DNA of 64,000 nucleotides, from NCBI GenBank assembly GCA_037176845.1, contig JAYKXP010000030.1, forward strand, positions 310,001 through 374,000. Reading direction: 5' to 3'. The translations under genes were made by a program, and so were the position numbers. Below, one piece after another: positions 32,913 to 42,512 of the stretch. Source of the stretch: Paramarasmius palmivorus. Its lineage: Eukaryota > Basidiomycota > Agaricomycetes > Agaricales > Marasmiaceae. Each line of letters starts with the position of its first letter. Within the stretch, counting starts at the first letter, position 1. The notes below the pieces were generated by a model that was not told where the DNA came from, did no database searches, and worked only from the letters and a program-made list of their open reading frames with translations.

Positions 32913-35900
32913 ATGTCGAGCGCAGTGTTCTCCAAACCTCTGCACCCAGACCAGCTGATATCTCTTTTCAGGCGGCATAAATCGACCTCGCAAGTAATCT
33001 TTGTCGTCTTACTCATCCTTCGCTCTCGGCTGGTCCCCTCATTAAATCAGAAGCGGCGGAAGGAGGATGAAAAGAAGGGGCTCACGGCACATGAATTGGG
33101 TGTAGTTTTACAAACTTTATTTACGGAGGAAGAGGGAACGAGGGGGAAGAAGAAGAAAATTCTAGTGCCATACAATAATCGCCTTTCACGCGTTCCATAC
33201 GATCCGACGCCGCAAGACTTCATCGATGTCAATCAAGAGGTATTTCTTCACCAACCCTCGCAAGATTCCGAGCCTTCAGAAAAGGAGAAGAAGAAGAAGC
33301 ATCTGTTCGACCCCGTGTTCCTAAGAACACTCCGACTAATCCTCTTCCGAATCGTTTTCCCCCTACCCAATAAACCATCTTTGTTCAGCACCTTAACGTC
33401 GCCAGTAACACTCACCGTCTCCGCATATACCTCTTTCCTCATTCTTCGGACGTATCTATCAATTTTGGTAGCGAAACTCGATGGCATGATAGTCAGAGAC
33501 TTGGTCCGAGCCGATGGCAGAGGTTTTGCTAAAGGTTTAGCCCTTTGGTACATCCTTGCAGTGCCTAGTATCCTCGTAAACGTCATGATACGGCACATGC
33601 AGGGTATACTGAGCGAGGAAGTTAGGGGAAGGCTGACGAGGTTTATCACGGATCTGTATCTGGGTGTACCCGGTGCGAAAGAGAGAGTTCTAAGGTGTGT
33701 TAACGTTGTGTCCTCTATGAATCAAATTGACTCGCGCGCAGGTACTACAAGATTCAGCAGTCATCGTCATCAGTTGCAGCGGAAGGTGTCGATCAATATA
33801 TTACTAGTGATATTGAGGCCTTTAGTGAAGGCCTGAGTGGGCTATAGTGGGTTATCACTCGTCTTGTTCGGATCACAAGTCATGACCCCATTCTTCCATA
33901 GCGGCAATTTACTCAAGCCATCGCTAGACCTCCTGTTATTCACGTCTCAGCTGTCGAGGAGCTTGGGTGTACGAGGAACTGTGATGCTTTTTGGAACGTA
34001 TTGGGCTACGGTATGTCTCCTGACTTCCAGCTCACTGGGCTCATGGTGACTCTGTTAAAAGGTACACACGCTACGAGCACTTTCTCCCGCCTTTGGACGC
34101 TTGAGTGCCGTGGAAGCCCGCCTTGAAGGCGAGTACAGAGCCGGCATGGGCAGACTGGGGAGAGGCAGTGAGGAAGTCGCGTGAGTACCTTCATCAATCC
34201 TTCAACTTCAACTCAAGCATGTCAATATAGATTCTACGATGGTGGTGCACGAGAACGGGATATATTAACCCGAGCGTATATGAGATTGATCAAGCATGTG
34301 AACAGCATCTACAAGGTATGACTATCTGCTCTATGTTCCTACTATATGAAAAGACTGAAGCGATACACAAGATACGTATTGCCTATGAATGGACAGAAGA
34401 CTACGTGATCAAGTACCTGTGGTCCGCAGCTGGCTACGGACTCATCGCCGTACCGTTGTTGTTCACGCGAGCGCTAGGTGCATAATTTCTCTTCTCGCGC
34501 AACTAGCCGTGCTCAATCAAACTGTTCTTCAAGGAGGAGGTGCGAAAGGTGCCGTTGCAGCGGGTGCTGTGGCCGCTGTCGGGGCTGTAGCTTCATCGGG
34601 TTCCTCGGGTAAGCCAAAATACGCCCTCGACAGGAATGTTATAACGAACATAACTCTTTTAGATATAAACGGAAAGATTGCTTCGAGAACGCAGACATAC
34701 ATCTCGAACAGAAGACTGTTACTCAGTTTAGCTGACGCCGGTGGCAGGTTGATGTACGCCTACAAGGTCTGTCTTTGCCTCTCCTCCTCTTTTCTAATAG
34801 TCTGACAAGCCATGACAGGATATTCTCGAGATGCAGGGTGTCGTTGGAAGGTTGGGTGGTGTCATCCGAGAGTTATACGCCTGTGGATTACCGCCACCAG
34901 CTACACCAGAGGTGTTGATCACGCCTCCTTCGGCAGACTCGAGTTGGACCTTTGATGCTGCATCTTCCGATGAAGCGCAGGAACTTAAAGTGGATGAAGA
35001 TGACTATGACGACGACGAAAGCATTGTAGTCCGAAGTGTAGACATTGCTATCCCGGGTACCACAACAGTGCTGGTCAAGAACTTGAGCTTTAGGCTGAGA
35101 AGAGGTGAACATTTGATGATTACGGGCTCGAATGGTGTTGGGAAGACAGCGGTGTGTAGGGTGTTAGGTGGATTATGGGACGTTGAAGGTATGCACCAGG
35201 TTCATTGTTATGTCTGTCATTTCGAGCAAATTTATGAACAGGGAGAGGTACGGTCAAGACACCAGAAGGGAGCAAAGTCATGTTCATACCCCAGCGAACG
35301 TATCACCCCCAGGGAACTTTGTTGGATCAAGTTATTTATCCGTATACATACCCAGAGTTTTTGGAGAGATGGAAGAACAGGCGGGCAGCTGGTTGGTATC
35401 ATCCGTGATCTATGAACTTGCATGATGCTGACAAGAAATACGCACAGGCGAAACCACTGATGCCGACCCAATGTCGGAGATTGAAGAGATATTACATGCA
35501 GTTTACCTTGGCTACTTGCCCGAGAGAGAAGGAGGCTGGCTAACGAGGAAGGAATGGAGAGATGTGCTGAGTGGGGGTGAGAAGCAGAGGGTACGTTCTG
35601 TCTTCCTTCGTATGGCCATCAGATACTTAGGCACCTCTAGATATCCTTAGCCCGCGTTCTGTACCATCGGCCGCTTTTTGCTGTTCTGGATGAAGCTACG
35701 AGTGCTGTGAGCAGTGACGTCGAAGGAAGACTATACGAGACGATTAAGCGATGGGGAGCAGGTATTGGGGTCGTGAGCGTCAGTCTCCGGCCGTCGTTAC
35801 AGAAGTACCACACTCACCAGTTGACGATACACGGTGACGGGAGTGGCGGATGGGAGTTCACGCAACTGAGCTCAGTTGAGGCTCAAACATCGAAGGTAGG

Positions 35901-36062
35901 CTTAATCGATCTGACCGCAAGTGGAACGCTGATGGATATGCGAAATAGAACAACCAAGCAGAGATTGAGGAGCTCGAGGCACGACTGCGGGAAGTGGAGG
36001 AGTGGGAACGAAGGATTGGAGAGCTGGATGTAATGTTGCAGTCTCACGGGGACGAGGCTTGA
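32913..36062 (+). CDS. Peroxisomal ABC half-transporter (ABCD family)
   Basis: The protein would import long-chain acyl-CoAs into peroxisomes for beta-oxidation (ALDP/Pxa type). The start at 32913 (MSSAVFSKPLHPDQLISLFR) is preferred to the in-frame ATG at 32772. Membrane segments and helices follow (VTLTVSAYTSFLILRTYLSI, GLALWYILAVPSILVNVM), then FYDGGARERDIL and RTQTYISNRRLLLSLADAGG, typical of the family. The ATPase has Walker A GSNGVGKTAVCR, the PQRTY Q-loop (VMFIPQRTYHPQGTLLDQVI), signature LSGGEKQR and Walker B LFAVLDEATSAV. The end is an acidic coiled coil (NNQAEIEELEARLREVEEWE). The Walker A Ser is Thr, a tolerated change. About eleven introns join in phase, including a 29-nt one (34478-34506) and a 54-nt one (34609-34662) that could be retained without breaking frame. 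An Ala/Gly-rich stretch (AVAAGAVAAVGAVASSGSSG) is inserted after the last membrane segment. Confidence 0.92.
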
Positions 36063-36232
36063 ATCTAATAGTAATTGTATGACTGTAATCTGTAATCAAC
36101 AGAGGGACCGCAACGAATGCGTTATGCAACGACGTCTCGCCAGAAGGAAATTGAGATGGCAATCGCGGAGAGAAGGACAAAGCAATTAGTCTGATTATAT
36201 ACTTAGCACGTCTGATCTACTAGTACAACTCG

Positions 36233-37864
36233 CTAAATAACCTTTGAATACGACGAATACGATATATTAACCCTTAAACCAGCTCCCCTGAAATCAAGCA
36301 ACGGCGCTAACGTCTGCGTACAGTCACTCTCTGCTAACAGAGCAACTGAGATGGAGCGCAAGCAATCGACGCCTATCTCCGCAGAATAATGAGGATCCGG
36401 GAGCCACCTGCTCGTCACGAGTTTTAGTAAGGATGCCGTGTCTAAATCGCCACCATGGACAACCAATGTGAGTTCTGCTAGCCGAGGTGACAGTGAGCCT
36501 GACGAACTGCAACTACCATGGTCGACCCAAAGATTACCGAGGAAAGTCGGCGTGACGATCTTGTTACAGGTAACACCGGTCTTGTATTCCTCGATGTGAA
36601 GGTCATGAAGCAGTGGCATAAGACGTATAAGCGATATCGCTTGTTCGCCTGTGATGGGGACCCATTTTAGAGAAAGGGAGGTGACAATACATGAGGATCG
36701 AATGAAAAAGTCCTTGATGGTTGAGCCTTCCCACTCTGTCCACCTGTCGTCCGTTGTCGCAAAGGCTCCACTGATATCCAGTGAAGACAGACAACGAAGC
36801 GTCGAGTACTGGAATATTGACGAGACATCGTGCTGCTCTTCTGCAATAATCGAAAGATGTTTGATATCGCAGATTACGTGGGTTGTTGGTTCACCGCCAC
36901 CTCCGATACGATCCAGGTCCAGTCGTTCTACATGAGGGAAATATGACACGAGCTGGAACGCGGTGGCAGAAAAGGCAACATCAAGGGCTAGGGACTTGAT
37001 CTGATGCCACGGCAAGGAGATGCTGTCTGCGATTTGTGGGGAGAAGTGAAGTGTGTGAAGGGAAGGACAGCTATTGAATACGTCCAAAGATCGAAGGGGG
37101 ACTGAATCTGCATCCTTGTAGGGGCATGTGACCAAGCTGAGTTTCCTCAACTTGGGGAGACGACCTCGTATAGTGGTAATTGCGGGTTTTTCCAGCAATG
37201 AAAATGCTGGCGGAACGACGGCGAGACTGACTTCATGCCATCGGGTAGAGTTTTGGGCTAGGATATCCAAAACAGGGACGACTGATGCCAAGTCGTAGTC
37301 GAGAGGTATGCCTGCAAAATCCAGCGTCAACCGGAGCCCGCTAGCTTTTGACCGATCCATGAACAGTTTTGTCATGAGTGCAAGTGTCTTATGGTCTTTC
37401 GTCCATTTAGAGAACTTGATGGTCAAAGAAGCCCATAACTCCGGCGTCGATACGACCAGATCGCGCCAGCGTCCGCAAACTGTTGCTAAACGAATGGCGC
37501 GCGGCGGTTTCGACTTCTCCAGAAAGTTGTCCTCGCAATAGAACGCGAAGATCTTCAGCAGTATTTCTGGAGGTAGTCTGTGAATAGGTGACAATAAGGT
37601 TCGATATTTGTCCATCCACCTCTTCAACCCGTCCCTTTTGTTCTCCAGGGTCAAGATGACCGTCTTTAGTCGGCATATCTCAGCGTGTTGTGCCTTCAAA
37701 TCCTCTTCTGCATCTAGCAACCACTGAACCACCGTCAGCTTCTCTTTGGGTGATATTGTATTGCGAAAGAGCCGCTGCATCGCCGCTGAGCGACTAGCTG
37801 AGAGTGACTTGAATGGCAATTCTCGTTTTGATGAATATTTGATGGAAAGTAAAGGAGAGGACAT
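36233..37864 (-). CDS. F-box-like protein 1
   Basis: This is a single-exon minus-strand gene of about 543 residues; 37864 is the first true ATG. An N-terminal coiled coil (QWLLDAEEDLKAQHAEICRL) leads into an F-box-like motif, LLSPIHRLPPEILLKIFAFY, at about 90-110. VCGRWRDLVVSTPELWASL follows, the typical next block in mushroom F-box proteins. The rest resembles leucine-rich ligand-binding repeats (LRKLSLVTCPYKDADSVPL) and ends GAGLRVNISYSSYSKVI. Such proteins are expected to connect a substrate to SCF ubiquitin ligases through Skp1. It is divergently paired with a paralogue at 38519. The lack of introns is shared with that paralogue. Confidence 0.88.
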   Translation of the reverse strand: MSSPLLSIKYSSKRELPFKSLSASRSAAMQRLFRNTISPKEKLTVVQWLLDAEEDLKAQHAEICRLKTVILTLENKRDGLKRWMDKYRTLLSPIHRLPPEILLKIFAFYCEDNFLEKSKPPRAIRLATVCGRWRDLVVSTPELWASLTIKFSKWTKDHKTLALMTKLFMDRSKASGLRLTLDFAGIPLDYDLASVVPVLDILAQNSTRWHEVSLAVVPPAFSLLEKPAITTIRGRLPKLRKLSLVTCPYKDADSVPLRSLDVFNSCPSLHTLHFSPQIADSISLPWHQIKSLALDVAFSATAFQLVSYFPHVERLDLDRIGGGGEPTTHVICDIKHLSIIAEEQHDVSSIFQYSTLRCLSSLDISGAFATTDDRWTEWEGSTIKDFFIRSSCIVTSLSLKWVPITGEQAISLIRLMPLLHDLHIEEYKTGVTCNKIVTPTFLGNLWVDHGSCSSSGSLSPRLAELTLVVHGGDLDTASLLKLVTSRWLPDPHYSAEIGVDCLRSISVALLAESDCTQTLAPLLDFRGAGLRVNISYSSYSKVI

Positions 37865-38518
37865 CCTCTGTTTAACCAGAGAAGTTAAGCCGAGCCTTCT
37901 AGTAAAGCTTCCAAATAAACGCACCAATTAAATAACTTCAATGAGTGGTTTGTTTCGCCGTTCCCCCGCTCTTCGAACAGTACAGTGTCTCCTGTACGCT
38001 TAACCTGGTAGTACGCCCTAGTACGCCGGCTTCAGGAAATCCTAGTCCTTGTCTGAGTTCGATTATCGAGGTTTCGTTGAACAATTGTTCAAAAAGGAGT
38101 GAGGAGTGTCGGTGAGACCTTGAGGTTCGACACGTGCAAAAACCCAGGTCACCTCGCGTTCTCCATCGTCCAAGCGCTTTCGCTTGATCTTGTCGCTGTC
38201 ATTCATGTCGGGTTCTAGCAGTATGGATTCCCTATTCATATCCCCCCGTTTTTTGCCGAGCCTAGTTTGCAGAGTGACCGTTGGGAGCGATGGCAGAAAA
38301 AAACAGAGGTGATCATGGACGCACGGACCAGGGGAAGCTGTCACAGAACAAGGCAAGTTGAAGTACTTAGTTGTCACACTCGTCCCCTTTCTCTTCTCAG
38401 TCAAGTATTCTGACCGGTATCCACCCCTTCAAGCTTTAAGTGCCAACTCGCAGTAGGTCAGCATATTCTTACGATGATTTCTTACATTATAACGAAAGGC
38501 TTCTAGATCAATACGACG
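37865..38518. other. Divergent promoter region of the F-box pair
   Basis: These 654 bases separate the two divergent F-box genes and should contain both promoters. A minus frame at 38063-38404 has no family features. A short direct repeat (agtacgccctagtacgccggc near 38010) is the only structure noticed. Confidence 0.5.
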
Positions 38519-40081
38519 ATGTCGACACCTACCCCCTCCCTACCCAGATCGCTTTCGACAAGTCGATCGTTATCTATGCAGCGGCTTTTTAGGGAAACCG
38601 TGTCGATGAAAGAGCGGCTACAGATCAGCCAATGGCTTTTGGATGCGGAGAAGGATTTGAGAGCTGAACAAGCAGAAATATCCAGGCTCAGGACGCTCAT
38701 TCTTACAATGGAAAATCGCAGTAACGGGCTGAGGAGGTCGATGGAAAAGTACCGCTCCCTACTCTCCCCGGTACACCGCATGCCTCCGGAAATCCTTTTG
38801 AACATCTTCTCGTTTTGCTGCGAGAGAAATGAGCTGGATTACAGGGCACCAGCAGTTTCTACGCTGTCAACGGTGTGCGGACGGTGGCGTGATCTCGCGC
38901 TTTCTACACCAGCGTTATGGTCTTCTATCTCTATCAGATTCGGTTATTGGGAGGAAGAAGGCGACGCATTGGATCGCATCACCAAGTTCTTCTTGGAACG
39001 ATCCAGAGCTTCCCCGCTCCGATTGACATTGGACTTCACCAACGTCGCATATGAAATCGAAGACGTCTATCCTACATTACAAGCCCTTGTCCAGGCTGCT
39101 CCTCGGTGGGCCAGTGTCAGCCTCACAGTCACACCGCCTATTCTTGCTAACTCGGTCTTCCATCCGATCAAGGGTCGCCTTCCGATTCTATCACATCTCG
39201 AGCTGGTTCCTGCGGATACAGGAGAGCTTGACGATCCCGTCGAAGGGCTGGAATTATTCTCTGACTGCCCCGCTCTTCGGTCTGTTAAACTATCTCCGGT
39301 CGTCGTGACCGAGCCTGTATCTCTGCCATTCCAAAGGATCACTTTCTTGGAACTTTACTATTCCGACGCAGAGAATGCAATCATGTTTTTGAACAGGTTC
39401 CCAAACTTGACTAAAATCACGTTCTCGCACGTTGGCGGTGGTTCAGCAGAAGAACACGTGTTTTTGAATGCAAGACACCTGTTGGTCATAGCAACAGAGT
39501 GTACCGACGTTATGTTTCCTTTGGAATATACCACACTCTGTATGCTATCATCATTTGACATACGCGGGGACTCAGGAGTGGCTGTTCCTACTCACTGGGA
39601 GGATTGGGATCCTGCACCGTTGCACACTTTCCTCGCACGATCGGCATGCAACCTCACATCCCTCCGGCTTAGTTGGCTTCCTATACAAGACACAGAAGCA
39701 ATGTCGCTCTTACAAAACATGGCATCGCTGACTTCTCTTCAACTTGACGAATACCGAACACCATCTCCTAACGTCATCGTTACCACCAGTTTCCTAATGT
39801 GCCTCGCTGTGGATCATGGGAGTTCCTCCGCGACCTCGGCTCTCTTCCTTCCACGGCTCGTTGACCTTCGACTCTCCGTTCACCGTGCTGGCCTTGATAT
39901 CAACGCTCTGGTAAGAGCCGTTTCTACGCGGTGGCTCCCAGACCCAACGGACGCTTCGGAGATCGGAGTCGACTGCCTGCGTTATCTGGGTTTGCATGTC
40001 ATGGGGGGTAGGGATGAGTTGAAGGCCCTTCAGGACTTTGGTGGTGCTGGGTTACGGATTGATATATCCTACACGGCTTGA
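38519..40081 (+). CDS. F-box-like protein 2
   Basis: This single-exon gene of 520 residues is a paralogue of the F-box gene on the opposite strand. The starts align (MQRLFRETVSMKERLQISQW against MQRLFRNTISPKEKLTVVQW). The F-box-like motif LLSPVHRMPPEILLNIFSFC is at about 82-101, followed by VCGRWRDLALSTPALWSSI. The C terminus (GGAGLRIDISYTA) also matches. The similarity covers the full length at moderate identity, so the duplication is not recent. The substrate is unknown. Confidence 0.9.
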   Translation: MSTPTPSLPRSLSTSRSLSMQRLFRETVSMKERLQISQWLLDAEKDLRAEQAEISRLRTLILTMENRSNGLRRSMEKYRSLLSPVHRMPPEILLNIFSFCCERNELDYRAPAVSTLSTVCGRWRDLALSTPALWSSISIRFGYWEEEGDALDRITKFFLERSRASPLRLTLDFTNVAYEIEDVYPTLQALVQAAPRWASVSLTVTPPILANSVFHPIKGRLPILSHLELVPADTGELDDPVEGLELFSDCPALRSVKLSPVVVTEPVSLPFQRITFLELYYSDAENAIMFLNRFPNLTKITFSHVGGGSAEEHVFLNARHLLVIATECTDVMFPLEYTTLCMLSSFDIRGDSGVAVPTHWEDWDPAPLHTFLARSACNLTSLRLSWLPIQDTEAMSLLQNMASLTSLQLDEYRTPSPNVIVTTSFLMCLAVDHGSSSATSALFLPRLVDLRLSVHRAGLDINALVRAVSTRWLPDPTDASEIGVDCLRYLGLHVMGGRDELKALQDFGGAGLRIDISYTA

Positions 40082-40454
40082 GAAGGCTTCTATTATTGGC
40101 TATTTTATTTCTTCATTTATTTCTTTCAGCTGTACCTTAGTTTATCGATACTGTAAGGCAAGTTTCTTGTCCGAAATGCGGAATTATCGGATTCGAAAAG
40201 CGCCCACGAAATCAGCAGCCAACGGTGGTCACCGGCACCAAGCTTCTCATCATTATCTCATACGTTTACTATGCTCTTCGCCTCAAGATTTCTCTAGCAT
40301 GATGAGTACTCAGTATGCACCGTTTGTCTCTGCTTCTATTCTGTCTCTGCTTCTATTCATAGCAGCGGTCTAGGCGCGAGTCACCTGAAACATTTGGAAT
40401 AAGGGGTCTTGTAGCTCAGGTATCACTCTTTTTTCTTCTGCGACGACAATTGAA
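40082..40454. other. Intergenic, no gene seen
   Basis: These 373 bases lie between the second F-box gene and the MYND gene, both on the plus strand. No gene-like frame or repeat was found. The right end should hold the MYND promoter. Confidence 0.5.
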
Positions 40455-42367
40455 ATGCCACCTAATTGCTGGGAAGTAAGTACCTTCGAACGTACTCCTC
40501 CGTTCTAATGCTCAATCGGACCCAGTTTCAGCCTGACCAGGTTTGCGAAGCGCGTCGGCTTCGTCTCAAAACCATCTCACAAGTAATGAAGCCCAGTCAA
40601 CCATCGCCTCTGACCGACATCTATCAGAGTCTACGAGCATCCTTTCCTCCCTTCCAGCATCGCGCCCGTCTAGTTACGGTCACAGAGCGTGTTTTTTGTT
40701 CGATTTCGGCACTCGACTCTCTGGAGCTCCCCAGGAGTCAGCACTGTCAGGAGTTTCAGTCGCTTTGGGATCGGATTTGGGCTTGGATCAATATGTCGGT
40801 TAGAAATTTCGTGCTCGCGAAACAATCGCGACGACTCGACGACGAAGCTGAACTTCGTGAACGGATCATCTGGACCACAGCTGCCATTCTGTCAATCCCT
40901 CGCTACTTTTCCGACAGCAGGTCGGAAGGAGAGTCGACTTCGTCTCAGTGGCCTATTGGCAATCACGCCATAGAGACATTGTTGAAACTCATCATTCATC
41001 TTGCCGGGACAAAGCACCAGGCCTTTGCGCTGATTTGGCTTCGTATGTTCACTCACTATGAAGATCAGTTGTACACCATCCCCAACCTAAAAGACATGTT
41101 CCTTCGGAACAAAATCGACCGCGTTTACCTTCGCCGCACTGAAGAAGAGTGCAACAACCCAGAATTTGACCCCGAGGTCCTCAATGCGCTGGCCACATTC
41201 GGCTTATTTCTCTGTTCTAGCGAATCCCGCCCAGACGGCAGCTTGAAGAATTCGGACATCTGGCATGCAATGCTATCCAAGGGACTGATCAAAAGGATTG
41301 TTCTAGTATTTCATCATATTTATTCCTCCGCAAACACGACCCGGGTCGGAGACCTCGTTGCTGTTCGTGATTGCATGGTCCATTATTGTACTCTTGTGAT
41401 GGGGCCTTTGCAGCTAGCCTTCACCTGGGTGATCGAGTTTCTCGACAGGGAATTTGTTTTTGCATTGACAAGAGCTCTGTCTGTCCTCGGATTCGATGGT
41501 TTGGTAGGCGATAGTGCTACATTCATCTTAGTGAATGTATTACAACCGTACTTGATCTATCGTTCTACGCTCAACCGTCTCATAAGGGAGTTGAAGGCTA
41601 TCCGAGAATCCTTCTCTATCCCACCCGCAAGTTCTTATGGGCGGGCTTTGAAGCTTTTGGAACAAGAGTCAAGTAGGATGAAGGATATCATGCATGACTT
41701 TGACGCAAAGGATCCTGGAAGATGTTCTAATCCACAGGTAATTGAATGCTTACTGCTTCGTCATATTTCTATTCTTCGAACTGATTCGTTACCCCGTTAG
41801 TGTCCAATACTCGTAGCGTCGCAATCTGAATCGGACGGTGGAAGGCGTAAATACAAGCGGTGCACGAGTTGTCGAATTGCGATATATTGCTCTCACGACT
41901 GTCAAAAAGAGCATTGGTTATCTGGACACCGCGAAGCATGCCAGAAACCCAGACAAGGTCGGTCAAGAAGAGATTTTTCAATTATGTCTTGAATAATGAC
42001 CTTGAGTCGCGATATAGGGAAAACATACGCACTTTCCACGCTCGACCAAGCATTTGTCATAGGACTGGTTGAAGCTGAGCTCAACCAGAACTGGACAAGA
42101 ATTGAGCAGGTAATGAATAATTGCCTACCTTCGCAGGGGTTGGTCGTTGTCATTGATTTTTGCAAGTGTCCTGTGGAGGTTAGCACAAGTTATAATCGAC
42201 TCAATCGATCTGTTGTCGTATCGAATGAAGCTCCGTGGCAGATAGGTGTAAGGCTCCCAGGGATTGATGATTCTATCGCACCTGGAATGGAACAGGGACT
42301 CCACGAGGTGTTCAACACGTTATTGAGTCGCAACGCCTCTACACGGAGCCGGATAACCATGTCGTAG
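40455..42367 (+). CDS. MYND zinc-finger protein
   Basis: Four exons (40455-40475, 40526-41737, 41801-41957, 42018-42367) join in frame to give 579 residues. The first exon encodes only seven residues (MPPNCWE). The long second exon forms a helical, probably armadillo-like region, including IETLLKLIIHLAGTKHQAFA. The MYND finger follows (CPIL, then KRCTSCRIAIYCSHDCQKEHWLSGHREAC), with the Cys/His spacing of that family; it usually binds Pro-rich peptides of partner proteins. The final exon (DQAFVIGLVEAELNQNW, LPSQGLVVVIDFCKCPVEV) is a tail of the kind common after MYND in mushroom proteins. The gene is 145 bases upstream of MLH1 on the same strand. Its target is unknown. Confidence 0.88.
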
Positions 42368-42512
42368 TGTACTTGTTGTATCTTGAAAGATTTCGAAGAC
42401 TGTAACAGATTCAATGTTGGGGGAAAAGGAGAAGAGGTTCTGACCACGCTTTCCCACAATTGTCACCTGCAACTAAGCCCAGACTAAGCCTTCTAATTGA
42501 CCTCCATGACCA

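Noticed and set aside
37865..37927. Longer start for F-box protein 1
   Set aside because: The extra codons begin with TTG, not ATG; the first true ATG is at 37864 and gives an N terminus closer to the paralogue.
41860..42072. Frame suggesting a frameshift in the MYND gene
   Set aside because: A 60-nt intron (41958-42017) with GT..AG ends joins the zinc finger directly to the last exon in phase, so no frameshift is needed.
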